Translations under genes and position numbers: made by a program | NCBI GenBank assembly: GCA_027922465.2 | Contig: BQMF02000028.1 | Span: forward strand, 620,001 to 684,000 | Direction of reading: 5' to 3' | From: Turritopsis dohrnii | Taxonomy: Eukaryota > Cnidaria > Hydrozoa > Anthoathecata > Oceaniidae | DNA length: 64,000 bases | Notes under the pieces: model-generated | Database searches by the model: none | Told to the model about the DNA's origin: nothing | The model's input: the letters and a program-made list of their open reading frames with translations, nothing else | Shown here: positions 42,714 to 54,000 of the stretch, piece after piece | How positions within the stretch are numbered: the stretch's first letter is position 1 | Layout of the letters: every line of letters begins with the position of its first letter

Positions 42714-45006
42714 AGCAACAACATGCAGTTGAGGGATAACATTCTCAAAAAAAGTGCTTATCTGTGTAAGTGTTTTATAAGGTAGAAGTGGTTATAGTTT
42801 TGATAATCTAAATTTTTACTGTTTTTAGATGAATACTAAAAGTTTTTATGGCAACAAAAAGAAATTTCTTCAATTGGCTGCTCAAAGGGTACGCAGTCTT
42901 CCAGCACTTGATGTGTCTGAGGAAAGCGATGTGTCCAGTGAGAGCAGTCAAGAGATATTTGAACCAAATGACCATGAAATTGAGTCTGAAACAGATGAGG
43001 AAATAATTGAAGAAAATACAAGTTCAGATAATGATGGTGTTGCTGATGAAATTCCTGCAGTGGTGCCTGTTGCCGGTACAAGTACAAAGAATACTGCCAA
43101 CGGTATGTAATCATTGTGCAGCTTTTTTTTTCCTTACTGCAAATATTAAATCCATAAAGAAAATCTTATTTATTATTTCCAAGTATATAAAAGGACCAAT
43201 AGACTCCATGATATTCATTTTGTTATTTCGCTCTTCAGCTCATTATGTATAAAATATATTTCCGTTTAGGGAAAAAGCGTCAATTGTTGTGGAGAAAACA
43301 AGATGCAAATAACGTTTCAAAGATAAACCTAGATTTCCAACCAACTGCCAATGCAAATGTAGACATTGATGGATTTGAACCAATTGATTATTTCAAAATG
43401 TTCATTGAAAATGATCTCCTTGACTTAATTGTTGATGAATCAAACAAGTATTCTGCTCAAAGTAACCTAAATTGTCTACTATGTTAGACTAGAGTTGAGC
43501 TTGAGCAATTTATTGGTATATTGTTCACAACTAGCCTGGTAAAAATGCCAGCTACTAGAATGTACTGGTCTAAGGAATTTTACTTTGAAAAGGTAGCAAG
43601 CATTATGACAATCAACAGATTTGAGAAAATCAAAAGCAACCTTCATGATTGCACGGATAGACTCTACAAAATTCGTCCTGTTGTTGATCATCTGAAGCAA
43701 AAATTTTCAGCATTGCCGATGGATGAAAAATTGTGCATTGATGAACAGATGGTTCCTTTCAAAGGAAAGTCTGGGCTTAAACAGTATAACCCACAAAAAC
43801 CCAAAAAATGGGGCTATAAATTTTACATCTTGTCGGATGCTGATGGTCTTGTCCACAACTTTGAAATACACACAGGTAGCATTGGTTTTGTCCAAACCAG
43901 CCTGATTTAAAAGCTTCAGGAAACATTGTCCTCATTTTGTTACAGCATGTTCCACGCAATAAGTGGCATAAATTGTATTTTGATAACTGGTACACCAGTG
44001 TAGATCTTGTCAAAACTCTCCATGATCAGGGAATTGCATGCTTAGGTACAGTACGGGTAAACAGACTTCCAAACTGAAAAATGACAAGTGATGCTACCAT
44101 GAGAAAAAGTGGCAGAGGCACAACAGAAATGTGGACAACAAATCTGGATGGTATTGAGCTTAGAGCTGTGAAATGGTTTGATAACCGCGCAGTAACATTG
44201 TTGTCATCGTTTGAATGTGTGAACCCAATTATTGAGGTCGCACGTTTTGACCGGAAGTAAAAAAAGAAGGTAAATGTCTCTTGCCCATCAATTGTATCCA
44301 CCTATAACAAGTTTATGGGTGGAGTTGATCTGCTGGATAGCGTTCTTAGTTTTTACAGGATTCATATTCGGTCAAAAAAATGGTACCATTATTGTTTCAT
44401 TTTCTTGACATGGTTGTTGTTCAGTCATGGATTTTGTATCGCCGCCACAATGAAAATCCTACTCTCAAGCTCAAAGAATTCAAATTGAAAATTGCGGATT
44501 GCCTTGTGAGAGCAGGAAAGCCGTCATCTGCTAGAAAAGGAAGGCCATCACTAACAACTGTTGAGATGGGGTTGTCAGATAAGCGGAAGCGTGGCCCAGC
44601 AGCGACAGTACCAGTCAAAGCAATCCGCTTGGACAGACAAAACCATTTCCCAATATTTATGGAAGATGGAAAGAAAGGAAGGTGCAAAAATCCTCACTGT
44701 AGCCTAATTACAAGAGTATATTGTGAGAAATGTAAAGTTAACTTGTGCTTTACAGCAAAATCAAATTGTTTCAAGCAATTTCATACTGAATAGACACTTA
44801 TTTTGATGAACATTTTTGTTATTATAAGGTTGATACCTTATACTCTTATGAAGTTTGTAACTCTTATAAAGTATATTTTTATCAATTTGAGTTATGTTTA
44901 CATCTATAAACTTGTTTTTATATTCTTCAGAAGTTTAAAATAATGTAAAAAAAACATATTTGAAATCAAGGACTCCTTTTCCATAACCCTGTTGCATAGT
45001 GTTGCT
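42714..45006 (+). mobile_element. piggyBac copy 1 (2293 bp, TTAA target site)
   Basis: TTAA at 42710-42713 and 45007-45010. Left end AGCAACAACATGCA and inverted right end AGCAACACTATGCA form the terminal repeat. The flanks are themselves inverted (TTTGTTTC left, GAAACAAA right), so either the target was a palindrome or the repeat extends outward. It contains a degenerate piggyBac transposase in plus orientation, opposite to the host Penelope. Confidence 0.82.
42829..44793 (+). pseudogene. piggyBac transposase copy 1 (DDE_Tnp_1_7), degenerate
   Basis: Exon 1 from Met at 42829 is acidic (SESSQEIFEPNDHEIE). An intron 43103-43269 (GTATGT...TTTAG) joins GKKRQLLW and EPIDYFKMFIENDLLDLIVD. A TAG at 43485 interrupts, and the frame continues with EQFIGILFTTSLVKMPATRM, LPMDEKLCIDEQMVPFKGKS (first Asp) and PKKWGYKFYILSDADGL. 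A frameshift near 43895 leads to WHKLYFDNWYTSVDLV (second Asp). A stop follows near 44077, then STYNKFMGGVDLLDSVLSFY (third Asp, about 44310). A last frame (44380-44793) ends in a Cys-rich finger (CKNPHCSLITRVYCEKCKVN). All three Asp remain, but stops and shifts kill it. Confidence 0.82.
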
Positions 45007-45127
45007 TTAAAGAAACAAAGCCCCAAATCCCCTAAAAATTAAGTTTTAGAGAAAAATTTCAGTTGTACTAAATAACTAACATGGTTTTAGATATAAATTC
45101 ATAAGAAGATATTTTTTGTCCATATTT

Positions 45128-45840
45128 TCATAATTCATACATTATAGGGTTAAGAGGTGGTCGTTTTTTTTTTATTCGTGTAGGTATAGCTTCAGCTAAT
45201 GGTGCACAAATTACTTCGATGAAACGTGCTAGATTCTTAATGGCAGAATTGCAACCGGATGTTAACAGACGAACTGGTACTCCTACTTTGCCAGTTTTGT
45301 AGAGAGTTGAGTTTTTCGCTGGTTGTGCATCATAATTGATAACATAATCATGCCACTCTTTAGAGATCTCTTTTCTCTCAAACCAAGTATTTGCAATATG
45401 TTCTTGTGTTGGATCGTCATTTAGTTTTTCAAAAGAACTTCGATCAATCTGCTCACTTGCTTTAATTGTGTCAGTAACTTTGTCGACAATTACAAAACGG
45501 TTTCCTTTATCCTGTAGTCTCATGATCAAATCACTAACAGGATTAAAGAAATGATTTGATCTGCATTGTTTTAAGCTTATCCTTTCACCTGCACTTAGAT
45601 TGTCAGGAAGCTTCTTCCTTGGAGTATCCTTGAATAGAGATTGTTCAACATTAGATAAAAATGCCTCAAGCTCGTTGCAATTTGTCTTAGGAGCTCTACA
45701 ACTAGATTTTTCCTTCGGTGGTTGTGGCATAGTAATTTTCGTTTTGAATTTTTGAAGATGTGCCTGCATCTAAGCCTGTGACTAAAAGCATCAAAATCCT
45801 TCTGTAATTGTAGCCAATCATGTCATCTGCAATTTCCACA
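45128..45840 (-). pseudogene. Penelope-like RT, N-terminal half
   Basis: From about 45840 the minus strand has LQKDFDAFSHRLRCR in one frame. 45769-45172 then reads NCNELEAFLSNVEQSLF, IMRLQDKGNRFVIVDKV (typical Penelope 'DKG..VV' block) and VPVRLLTSGCNSAIKNLARF, which leads into RT motif A at 41.56 kb. The last residues (45171-45128) belong to the inserted DNA. One frameshift lies near 45770. Confidence 0.8.
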
Positions 45841-46076
45841 TTGCTTTGCGTTATGATGATTGGATGGTGCTGACTATCAATTCACTTAACATTCAAGAAT
45901 AGTGTTTATATTCATAAGAAAAAAGAATTTTCAAAAAATCTTTAATATTTCACAAAATATAAGCGTTTAAAAATTTTAATCTTTGAGTTAAAAGTCCGTT
46001 TTCTGACGTCACTGGTGTCATGTCAATATATGAGGGCACGTGTTAGTTACTATAATATATCCTCATCACTGGCAAC

Positions 46077-46480
46077 ATGCCTGCGTGTCTTGCTTTTGGA
46101 TGTTCAAATAACAGTGGAAAAGTCAAAAATAAGAGTTACTTCAGGTTTTCTGATTCAAAGAAATGCTGATCACAATGTATTCGTTGGTTACATAATATGG
46201 GAATGCAAAATGGAATATCAACAACTTTGTTCCAAGTAATCGCCGACTTTGCAGTGATCATTTCCATGATGAATGCTTTGAGCGAGATTTGAAGTATGAG
46301 TTAATACCACATTATGGACATAGTTCAAAAAAGTTAAAACCAGGTGTTGTACCGACGATATTTTCGCACAAGACATACGACCAAATAAATATCGATGGAA
46401 CTACAATATCAAACAAACAATCAGCATCTCGTAAGCGAAGTTTGGATTTGCAACATGCACATGTAAGTTGTAAATAAATT
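46077..46480 (+). pseudogene. THAP-domain exon of a second Kolobok-like element
   Basis: Met at 46077 begins MPACLAFGCSNNSGK (C-x4-C). A frameshift (TGA at about 46167) interrupts; then NNFVPSNRRLCSDHFHDECF (C-x2-H) and GVVPTIFSHK close the THAP domain. A donor GTAAGT follows near 46469. Layout and motifs match the exon at 32306. The next expected parts of the transposase are not seen to the right; instead a P2RX7-C-like gene on the other strand lies 1 kb away. Confidence 0.72.
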
Positions 46481-46569
46481 CACAAAACCTATTTAACATA
46501 TTATTTAATACATATTTTAGCTACATTTATATGACTTGTGATATTTGCCATTCTCTTTCCTTACCTTAA

Positions 46570-46933
46570 GGGAAGAAACTTTCGCGGGAAGAAATATTCG
46601 CGGAATTTAATTTCGCGGTTGAAATGGTAAAAATGGCCGATTTTCGCGGAATTTGATTTCGCGATTGACCAATTTTAACATGTTTCGCGGAATTAAAGTT
46701 TGCGGTTTTCCATTTTCAAACAAATACTTAACAGAAAAAATGCCTCCTTTTTTGCGTTGTGAATCGTTTTTTCTTTTATTATTTAACATATAAAATTAAA
46801 ATCGAATTTTCTCGGAATTTAATTTCGCGATTGAGCAATTTTGGCGTGTTTCGCGGAATTTAAAATCGCGGTTAGAGGCAAAAATCGCGAAATTAAATTC
46901 CGCGAAAATTTCTTCCCGCAAAAATTTCTTCCC
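46570..46933. mobile_element. TTAA foldback mini-element with TTTCGCGGAATT subrepeats
   Basis: TTAA at 46566-46569 and 46934-46937. GGGAAGAAA at the left is inverted as TTTCTTCCC at the right. The interior holds many copies of TTCGCGGAATTTAATTTCGC-like units in both orientations. The 364-bp length, TTAA targets and G-rich ends suggest a MITE moved by a Kolobok or piggyBac transposase. Confidence 0.82.
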
Positions 46934-47504
46934 TTAAGGTATGTTTTTGCGTTGCTAGTTTTTTTTCAACATAACTTTGTGAATAGATTCCAAAACATAA
47001 CCGGGGTAAAGAAATGTTTTTTTGGATGCATCTGTAAAGAACATTTTTCGTCTTTACCCACGTTCACTAAAAGAAAAATCATTTGGTCATGCTCAAAGGG
47101 ATACACAAAAAAGGAAAAATATTAAGGGATGGTCTACACTATCCAGAAAGTTCTTTGATGTTTTATGTAAATGTTTATACTTGAATTAAAAATGCGTTTA
47201 AATTATTTAATTATTTATTTATTTACTTTATTTTTAAATGTTTATTTTAATTTTAGCTTTAACCTTGTAGGAAAATCTTTATGTAAAGTTTTTTCTTTTG
47301 AATGTGTATATAGAGCCTTACAACATTTCGTTTGTTGACTCAACATTTTCATTGTTAAGCGCATTGTATTTTGAGTATATTTTTTGTTGTTGAGATTTTT
47401 GATGTACTTTATGTTAAAGAAATATAATGTGAAAATAACCATTCCTTCAAAAACGTTAAATGTTTTTGACAAAAAAATAAATTTATACTTACTTATGGTT
47501 CATT

Positions 47505-48720
47505 TTTTTATAGTCTTTGGTAACGTCTATATCTTATGAATGAAAGCTCAAGAACAGCAGCAGTAAGAATTAGTGTTTCAAAGTCTGGGTGGGCTGTGAT
47601 ACAATTTAGGTTTTCCAATTTTTAACTCAAAATATTACATTCTTTACAACATTTACATTCAACCAATGTCATTGTCAGACCTATAACGGAACATCTACAG
47701 CAGCACCAGTTAAAGGGAAATTAAGCCTTAAAATTTCTTTTCTGATTTTGAGCATGAAATACTTCATTTATCCTAGAGGAACACCTTTTTATGTTTAAAA
47801 AGTATTCCAAATGAAAAAAACTGCTAAAAAAACAACTTAGTTAAATCGCCATTACAGCTTTCGTTACAAATAACATGACGTCACAGAGCAAATTTCATTT
47901 GCAGAAATATCAGAGGTAGGCAGCACATGATGGCATGTTTTTTACGTCTATGTTCTAAAGATGCGAGAAAAGGTAGAAAAACAACATAAACACGAAAATA
48001 TTTATCATTTATCAACGTAAATGTAAAATAAGTTTATCAGCAACGATTCAAGAAAAATAAAAACAGTCATTACCGAAGATTTCATTTTTTATACATCCAA
48101 AATATACACATTTGTTTAAAAACTCGCTTACGCACGTATACCTGCTATAAATCTAAAACGTAATACTTTTTAATAAAGGTTTTATATCACGAAGAACTTA
48201 ATAACTTTCATCAACAAAAACAAAATATTGTAGTTTATGTAATCTTTACAAAAACAGCGATCGCGCTGTGACGTCAAAATTTCCATCTCAGAGCACTGCA
48301 ATGGCGTTCGTTGTTAGATAATAAATAACGAAAAACTGAGTATAGTTATCATTTAAAATAATTTTTAATGATCACAGAAGATCAATGAGACCTTTCTGCA
48401 GCTAATATAAAAAGTTTTTGATAAAGGCTTAATTTCCCTTTAAGGTTTTCTAAACGGCTAGAATCCAAATCGTCATCAGAACTCGAATTTTCATTAATAA
48501 TTTCTTTATCTATTTTCTTAAGTTCTTCCTCTGTATATTCTGGCTCACACTCATAGCATCCACCAACATCACTATAACTTCCGTTAGAATCATCAGAAGC
48601 AGAAGAAATATTAGAAAGTTCAGAAGAATGTGATGAAACGCTTTCCAACATGTTCTTGCTTCGCGTCGCTTTAACTAAACTGTAAACACCTATGACACCA
48701 ATGACGTCATAGCAGTACAA
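47505..48720 (-). pseudogene. P2RX7-C-like (ballast-type) zinc-domain gene split by a TTAA mini-element
   Basis: The N-terminal part, from Met at 48720 or an internal Met at 48652, is Ser/Asp-rich and reaches YECEPEYTEEELKKIDKEI. The frame is cut at 48439 by the mini-element 47714-48439. Beyond it the minus strand continues with NWCCCRCSVIGLTMTLVECK and CCKECN (the W-C-x-C...C...ECxCC zinc pattern of the P2X7-receptor C terminus), then NCITAHPDFETLILTAAVLE and IRYRRYQRL (about 47590-47510). Removing the insert with one TTAA keeps the frame across the junction. A TAA near 47622 is either a mutation or intronic. It faces the THAP exon at 46077, mirroring the 57-61 kb locus. Confidence 0.72.
47714..48439. 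mobile_element. TTAA mini-element (726 bp) inside the P2RX7-C-like gene
   Basis: AGGGAAATTAAGCCTT at 47714-47729 is exactly inverted ending at 48439, with TTAA on both sides (47710-47713 and 48440-48443). It has no transposase. The AGGG start and TTAA target resemble the Kolobok-like ends at 31846 and 48851, so a Kolobok transposase may have moved it. Confidence 0.85.
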
Positions 48721-48837
48721 TCTTTAAAATGCACTTATTTGCTAATTAAGCAAAAAATTATTCAAAAAATATTTATTTTTGTGATCTTCTCATCACACAC
48801 AATATTTTAGGCGAAAAAAAACAATATCAAAAATTTG

Positions 48838-48855
48838 ACCTTAACTCCCCTTTAA
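48838..48855. repeat. Candidate right terminus of a second Kolobok-like element
   Basis: CCTTAACTCCCCT followed by TTAA (48852-48855). Read inward from the right it is AGGGGAGTTAAGG, similar in style to AGGGATTCCGAGGTG of copy 1. It lies just upstream of the P2RX7-C-like gene start, the place expected from the 57.6 kb locus. The left partner was not found (the Penelope element occupies that side). Confidence 0.5.
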
Positions 48856-48878
48856 GGCAAATACGAATCAATTCAGTC

Positions 48879-49365
48879 ATGAAAAACCAAAGCTCATGCA
48901 CTGCATCTTTATCAGAAGAACTGAAAAGACTCTCTGATGATTTTCAAGCTAAAAATTTGGAAAGTTATGTGACATATAATGTTCGACGTCGACATATATT
49001 TATGGGCACAGTAAAAAAGATGAAAATATTTTTTGGGGATTCACCCTTGACTAATCACCCTTGACTAAGTTCAATGCAGAATTCACCAGTGCTGGTGCTA
49101 AAGAGCCTGTGGTCGATACCGGTGGGCCAGGGAGAGAACTTTTAACCATGTTCTATAATTTGGTTAGCGGTCAATATTGTATGGGGAACCAAAAAAAGAA
49201 GTTTTTGTACACAACCTTTTGAAAGTAGGAAATGGTGACTACTTTGCAGTTGGACAGTTCGTAGCACTTGCAGTACTTCATGGATATGATACCCAGCATC
49301 AATTTTGTGCAGGTCTCAGTGGATACATTGCAGGTATGAAATTAATGTTGATGCTAATTTGCTAA
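48879..49365 (+). pseudogene. HECT-domain (G2E3-like) gene, N-lobe exon
   Basis: From Met at 48879 the frame reads SEELKRLSDDFQAKNLESYV and enters the HECT fold. A perfect 14-bp tandem duplication at 49041-49068 shifts the frame and makes a TGA. In the next frame EPVVDTGGPGRELLTMFYNL shows the conserved D-x-GG-P-x-RE HECT motif. A second shift near 49170 leads to GDYFAVGQFVALAVLHG, the Y-x-x-G-x-x-x-x-x-x-x-x-x-G HECT helix, ending at a good donor (GCAG/GTATGA, 49336). The C-lobe is at 56588-57347. HECT proteins are E3 ubiquitin ligases; this copy is broken. Confidence 0.75.
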
Positions 49366-51035
49366 TTTTGTTTTCTGCATTTCATACAGTTTGTCTATTT
49401 TCAATCATCATTAATCAAGGCAAAAACATTACGGGATCTTGATTCAAGCATGCACATTTTTCTGTTTTTTTCTCTGATATGTTGTATGTTATTGAACTTG
49501 TTTCAGACAAGTTATCTCTGTCAGCTAGTGTTGTTGTGAAGTAGATTTGTATGTTTGGATACATTGAGTGTAATCCTGAACATTATGTGCATAATGTATT
49601 AATTTGGCCTTCTCTGCACTTGCCATCTTTTATTTGAGAATACGGAGGTATATCTATATATACTAATTCGCGTTGTGTGTAACACTTTTATTTTAGAGAG
49701 TGATATATTTGGTTTTTCTTTCACAGTCAAAACCTTCTTATTTTTTCCCTTTTCGTCGTAAAGCCACGCAGAGGCGAGAGCGTTTTTTTTGATTTTCCGC
49801 GATTAGTATATGCTCCTCCGTTTTGTTATTTTTGGTTTGTGCAGTCGAAATCAGCCGAAAAACGTCTTTGGAGGAGTGCGAGCAATGCAATCTTCTTCGT
49901 TCGAAATTAGTCAACGATCGTTTTGTGAGCAAGAAACTTCGCGAAGAAGACATGTTTCTTTTTGTATACGAATATTTTAATTTAAATTTGATTGTTTTAG
50001 GCAGCAAATCAACAAAAGAACTGTCGAAGAAACACAGGTTTGTATGCACGAAGGTATTGTTATTATTATAAAAAGTTTTATTATCGTGTTTATTCCTAAA
50101 CTTTTATTCTTATTAATAACAGAACACGGGTAGCAAGTGTAAGTGAGTTAGTTGTTTGTTTACAATGAAAAATCATATTTAGATATACAGAAGAAGTGCA
50201 GTGAAGTTTTTAAAAATTACCTGCAGGAAGATCGAACGAACAAAAGGTATTATTATAAAACTTTTATTTTTGATTAATAAAAGAACAAGTTAGGTATATG
50301 TATTTGTATTTAAATGTATTTAAATGTTTGTTTACGTTTTAGTTATGAAATATCGCTATACAGAAGAAAGTGTAGTGAAGAAATGCAGAACAAAATGATG
50401 TTTATTTACACAGTAAGGAATGGTTTTAATTTAGTTTTGAAAGATTAAATACTATAGCTTTGAATAGATATCTTATTATATGAGTTCTTTCCTTTAGTTT
50501 ATATGCTACTGGATGAAAAACGAAGAAGAGAGTAATTTGTTTTGGTAACGCGCGCTATTATTATTTTTATAGTTAGCAAAGAAGATTTGATTTGATTTAC
50601 TTATTTACAGATCAATTAAAAATGGTCCCACAGCTATGACTGTTTTCCTTTCTCATGGCTGTGGAAGTAGGGAACGTGTTATGCTGTCAAATTGTATCTA
50701 TTGACGATGTTTGATGCTTTGTCTGCATGCCTTTCTGCCAGCCATTTATGCCTTTTGTTTTGGTTTGCTTAAATATGGTTGCAGTAGTAGTAAGTATTGT
50801 AGCTGTTCGTTACTGAAATCTTTTTCTTTTAGGTCAGAAAAGAAAAAGTGTAGCTATTTATAAACGAAATTTATAAATGTATAAATGAAACACATGGTAT
50901 GTTGAGAAGGTTATTTAAGAGAAGAATGGATTATGTATTTCATTGCGATTGTACTACAAAAAAGAAGCATTGCTGGGGTATATTTTTCTTCAGTTTATAT
51001 TTGTTTACGGCATTCATTATTTTGTGTTATGTTAA

Positions 51036-54000
51036 CTCTTTCGCACCTGAATTTAATTTTTGTAAATAGTAGAAATCTATACACCATGCTTAAAATGGCT
51101 AAAAACTGCAAAAAGACTTGAAATCACCCTATCAAACTATATATGTGACTGCCTTTTGTTTTGATATATATTTCAACACTTGAAATTAAGGCTACAAGGA
51201 AAATAAACTATGTCTAAATAATATGTACATAAAGTAAACATAGAACATAACAAAAATAGATAAAAAGACTAAACGTATGAGAGAAGACTAGCCAAAGAAC
51301 TGAATGAATAACCAACGCAGAAGTACAAAATGGTAGGCAAATGGAAACAAAATGGCTGAAAGGGGTGGGGCAAGGCAAAAGTAACACAAGGAAAACTGTA
51401 AATAAACAAAATATAAATAAAATAAAAAAAAACTAACTGAAATATAAGGTCCAATAATATTAAGCAGCCACAAGCAAGTAGATGTAAAAATCAATCCAAT
51501 ATGATACTAAGAGACTAAAGACTTTACTAAGTGCTAGAGCACAACTGCTCTGCTTAAAGTCTATATGCAACTGAATGTTAAAAGCAAACTTGACAAAAGC
51601 TATTTATAGAAGAATATAAACAAAAATGGTAGCTACAATTCAAAACAAAATAAAGTTACATCAGGAACAATATATTTTCTGAAAGCTAAATAAATGTACA
51701 TCAAATATCTTTAAAAATACTTAAAAAAAAGATGACTGACGTGACTCCAAAGAAAAAAAAATATTTCCGAAAAAATAAACAGAAGATTTGACTTTGAAGC
51801 TACAAGGACTTTTTAAAAATGCAAATCAGAACTATAAACATTCAGAAATGCATTCTCCAAGAAACGTAGATGCAAATAGAGTGCTCAAACATCTCAAAAC
51901 CTTTGAGATTTGGGAAATTATGAACATTTTACCAGAGTTAGTTTTTTCAAAATGTCACCCTCAAAAAAGACTAAACCTACAAATGTCATTATTAGTCTTA
52001 GTTATATGTTACTTTTTGTATGGAAAACTTCAAAACAGTTTTTACATACAAATTTATCACATTTTTCACAATAATTTGATGTTTTGGTGTCCTTGATTTT
52101 ACCAGACTGGTTTTTCTGATAACCGCATACGCAACACCTTTGTCGTTGTGGGTGGCGACTGGTAGCAAAGTGTTTGCCTTTCATCCGTAAATCAATGCTA
52201 ATAGGCATAATAATGCTAATAGGAGATAATCCTCCACAAGTAAATGGACAAGTTCTATCCTGAAGGTTTTGTGAGATTGCCGCTTCATCTTTTTATCGGG
52301 ATGAGCATTGAAGTAGAGAACTTTGGAGTTTACAATACACAACTCCAAGAGTCGGAAAAAAACACGCTTCCACCACTTGATTGATTTTCGACCAGCAGAA
52401 TAATAGGTTAAAAGTTGGTCACATCTGTCAACCCCATTCATGTATGTATTATACTGGCATATTATGTCAGGCTTTTCAATTGGATCTTCATTTCCACGAC
52501 GCCCAATGAATCAAGATCAAATACAACTCTGTGTCCTAGCCCATTCTCCTGACCAGTGTCTTTCTTTCCTGTATAAATTTGTAATTGCAAGCAATACCCT
52601 GTCTGAGCTTCACATAGTACCCATACTTTGATGCCAAACTTTTTCAGCTTTTTTGGCATGTACTGAATGAAACTTACTTGACTCTTAGTCCCAATCATTT
52701 GCTCATCAATTGACAGCTGTCTTGTAGGATAGTAAGTTATTTTGAATTTATCATTCAGCATCTCAGGTAAGTGACCAAGCTTCGTAAGCTTTGAAGGGGG
52801 TTCATCATTAGATTGCGGAGCGTTGTTGTCAACAAGATGGAGATATCGTGAAATTTGACAGAAACGACCAAGGCTCATTACAGTAGGAAACCAAGGCATA
52901 TTGGATATTCCATCTTGTCGCCAATAGTCAGCCACTTCTGGAAGTCTTATCATTCCCATTGCAATGGTTATTCCAAGAAAAGCCTTCATTTCAACGACAT
53001 CAACATTGTGCCAGGGCTGAGAAGAGGGTTTCGCTTGCTGTTGCTGGTGATAATAGCGGTTTGTCTCCTGGACCATTGTATCCAAGTAATCAGGAGTAAG
53101 AAACAAAAGAAAAGCATCCAGGGCAGTTTGTGGAGCAATATTCCTGTTTGGTCCAATTGTTTCAGCAAAAGGAATGTCATTGTTATCATTGTAAAAATCT
53201 TTAGCTTCTACCCACATTGGTTGAATGGTAATATCTTTTTTTTTGTTTGCGTTCTTGTTTTGTTGTTTTGCTTTTCTTGTAACAGTTTGTTTTCTTTTCT
53301 TATTGGCAGGTGAAGCACTTTTATTCACTTTATCATCAATATTCCTGTCAATATCAGCAGCAGCACCATCATCATAGTCAGGATCATTGACATCATTATC
53401 ATCGCTAGTGGAAATGTCGTCATCAGGTTCACTACCGATGTCATCACCAGGTTCCGGGTCATCTGGGTTATAATGATCCTAAAAAAAAGAATGTTCCAAT
53501 TGTATGTACATATGATGATGTTGAATCAATTGAGCTACACACTAAAATAGTACAACAACTTTTCATAGCAGGACAGTATTCATTGCTAGCTTTCTGATCA
53601 CACAGAGGGTTGAGGGTTGACGTATCATTGAAGGAGCATAAGCCGAAAAGCCAAAAAGAGATAAAGAGAAAGTCTTATCCATTCATTGATAAATGAATCA
53701 TATCAGGCTATAATTTGTAAAAACAGACCAACAAAGAGAAATTCCAAAGTCTACTTACCATATGTAGGAGTTCGTTTTGTCTAAGGCATGGATCAACACC
53801 AGGGTTTGACAAGGTCTTAGTCAAACTCGCTGAGCCAATGTCATTTTCATTACAAAAAAATAATTCAGGTTCAATATCTGAGTCCCCCACTTCAATATCT
53901 TTGTACTCAGACCCATCATCTTTCCAAACAGCGGCTAAAATTTCATCCACGGTGACTTTCCTTTTATTTGACATTTCATTGACACTCTTCAACCTTGTAC

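Larger units (their letters stand above)
41621..45171. mobile_element. Composite insertion splitting the Penelope RT
   Basis: Penelope protein sequence stops at about 45172 (after AEAIPTRIK) and resumes at about 41600 (INVINDLNEQ). The 3.5 kb between holds a minus-strand fragment of another family (41734-42400) and piggyBac copy 1 (42714-45006). Both outer borders are T/A homopolymer-rich. A motif shared with the piggyBac ends occurs right at the left border (41593-41608), so more than one insertion is likely. Confidence 0.7.

Noticed and set aside
49823..50071. 82-residue plus-strand frame in the first Helitron of the HECT intron
   Set aside because: No recognisable domain and no start context; overlapping frames on the other strand are equally long.
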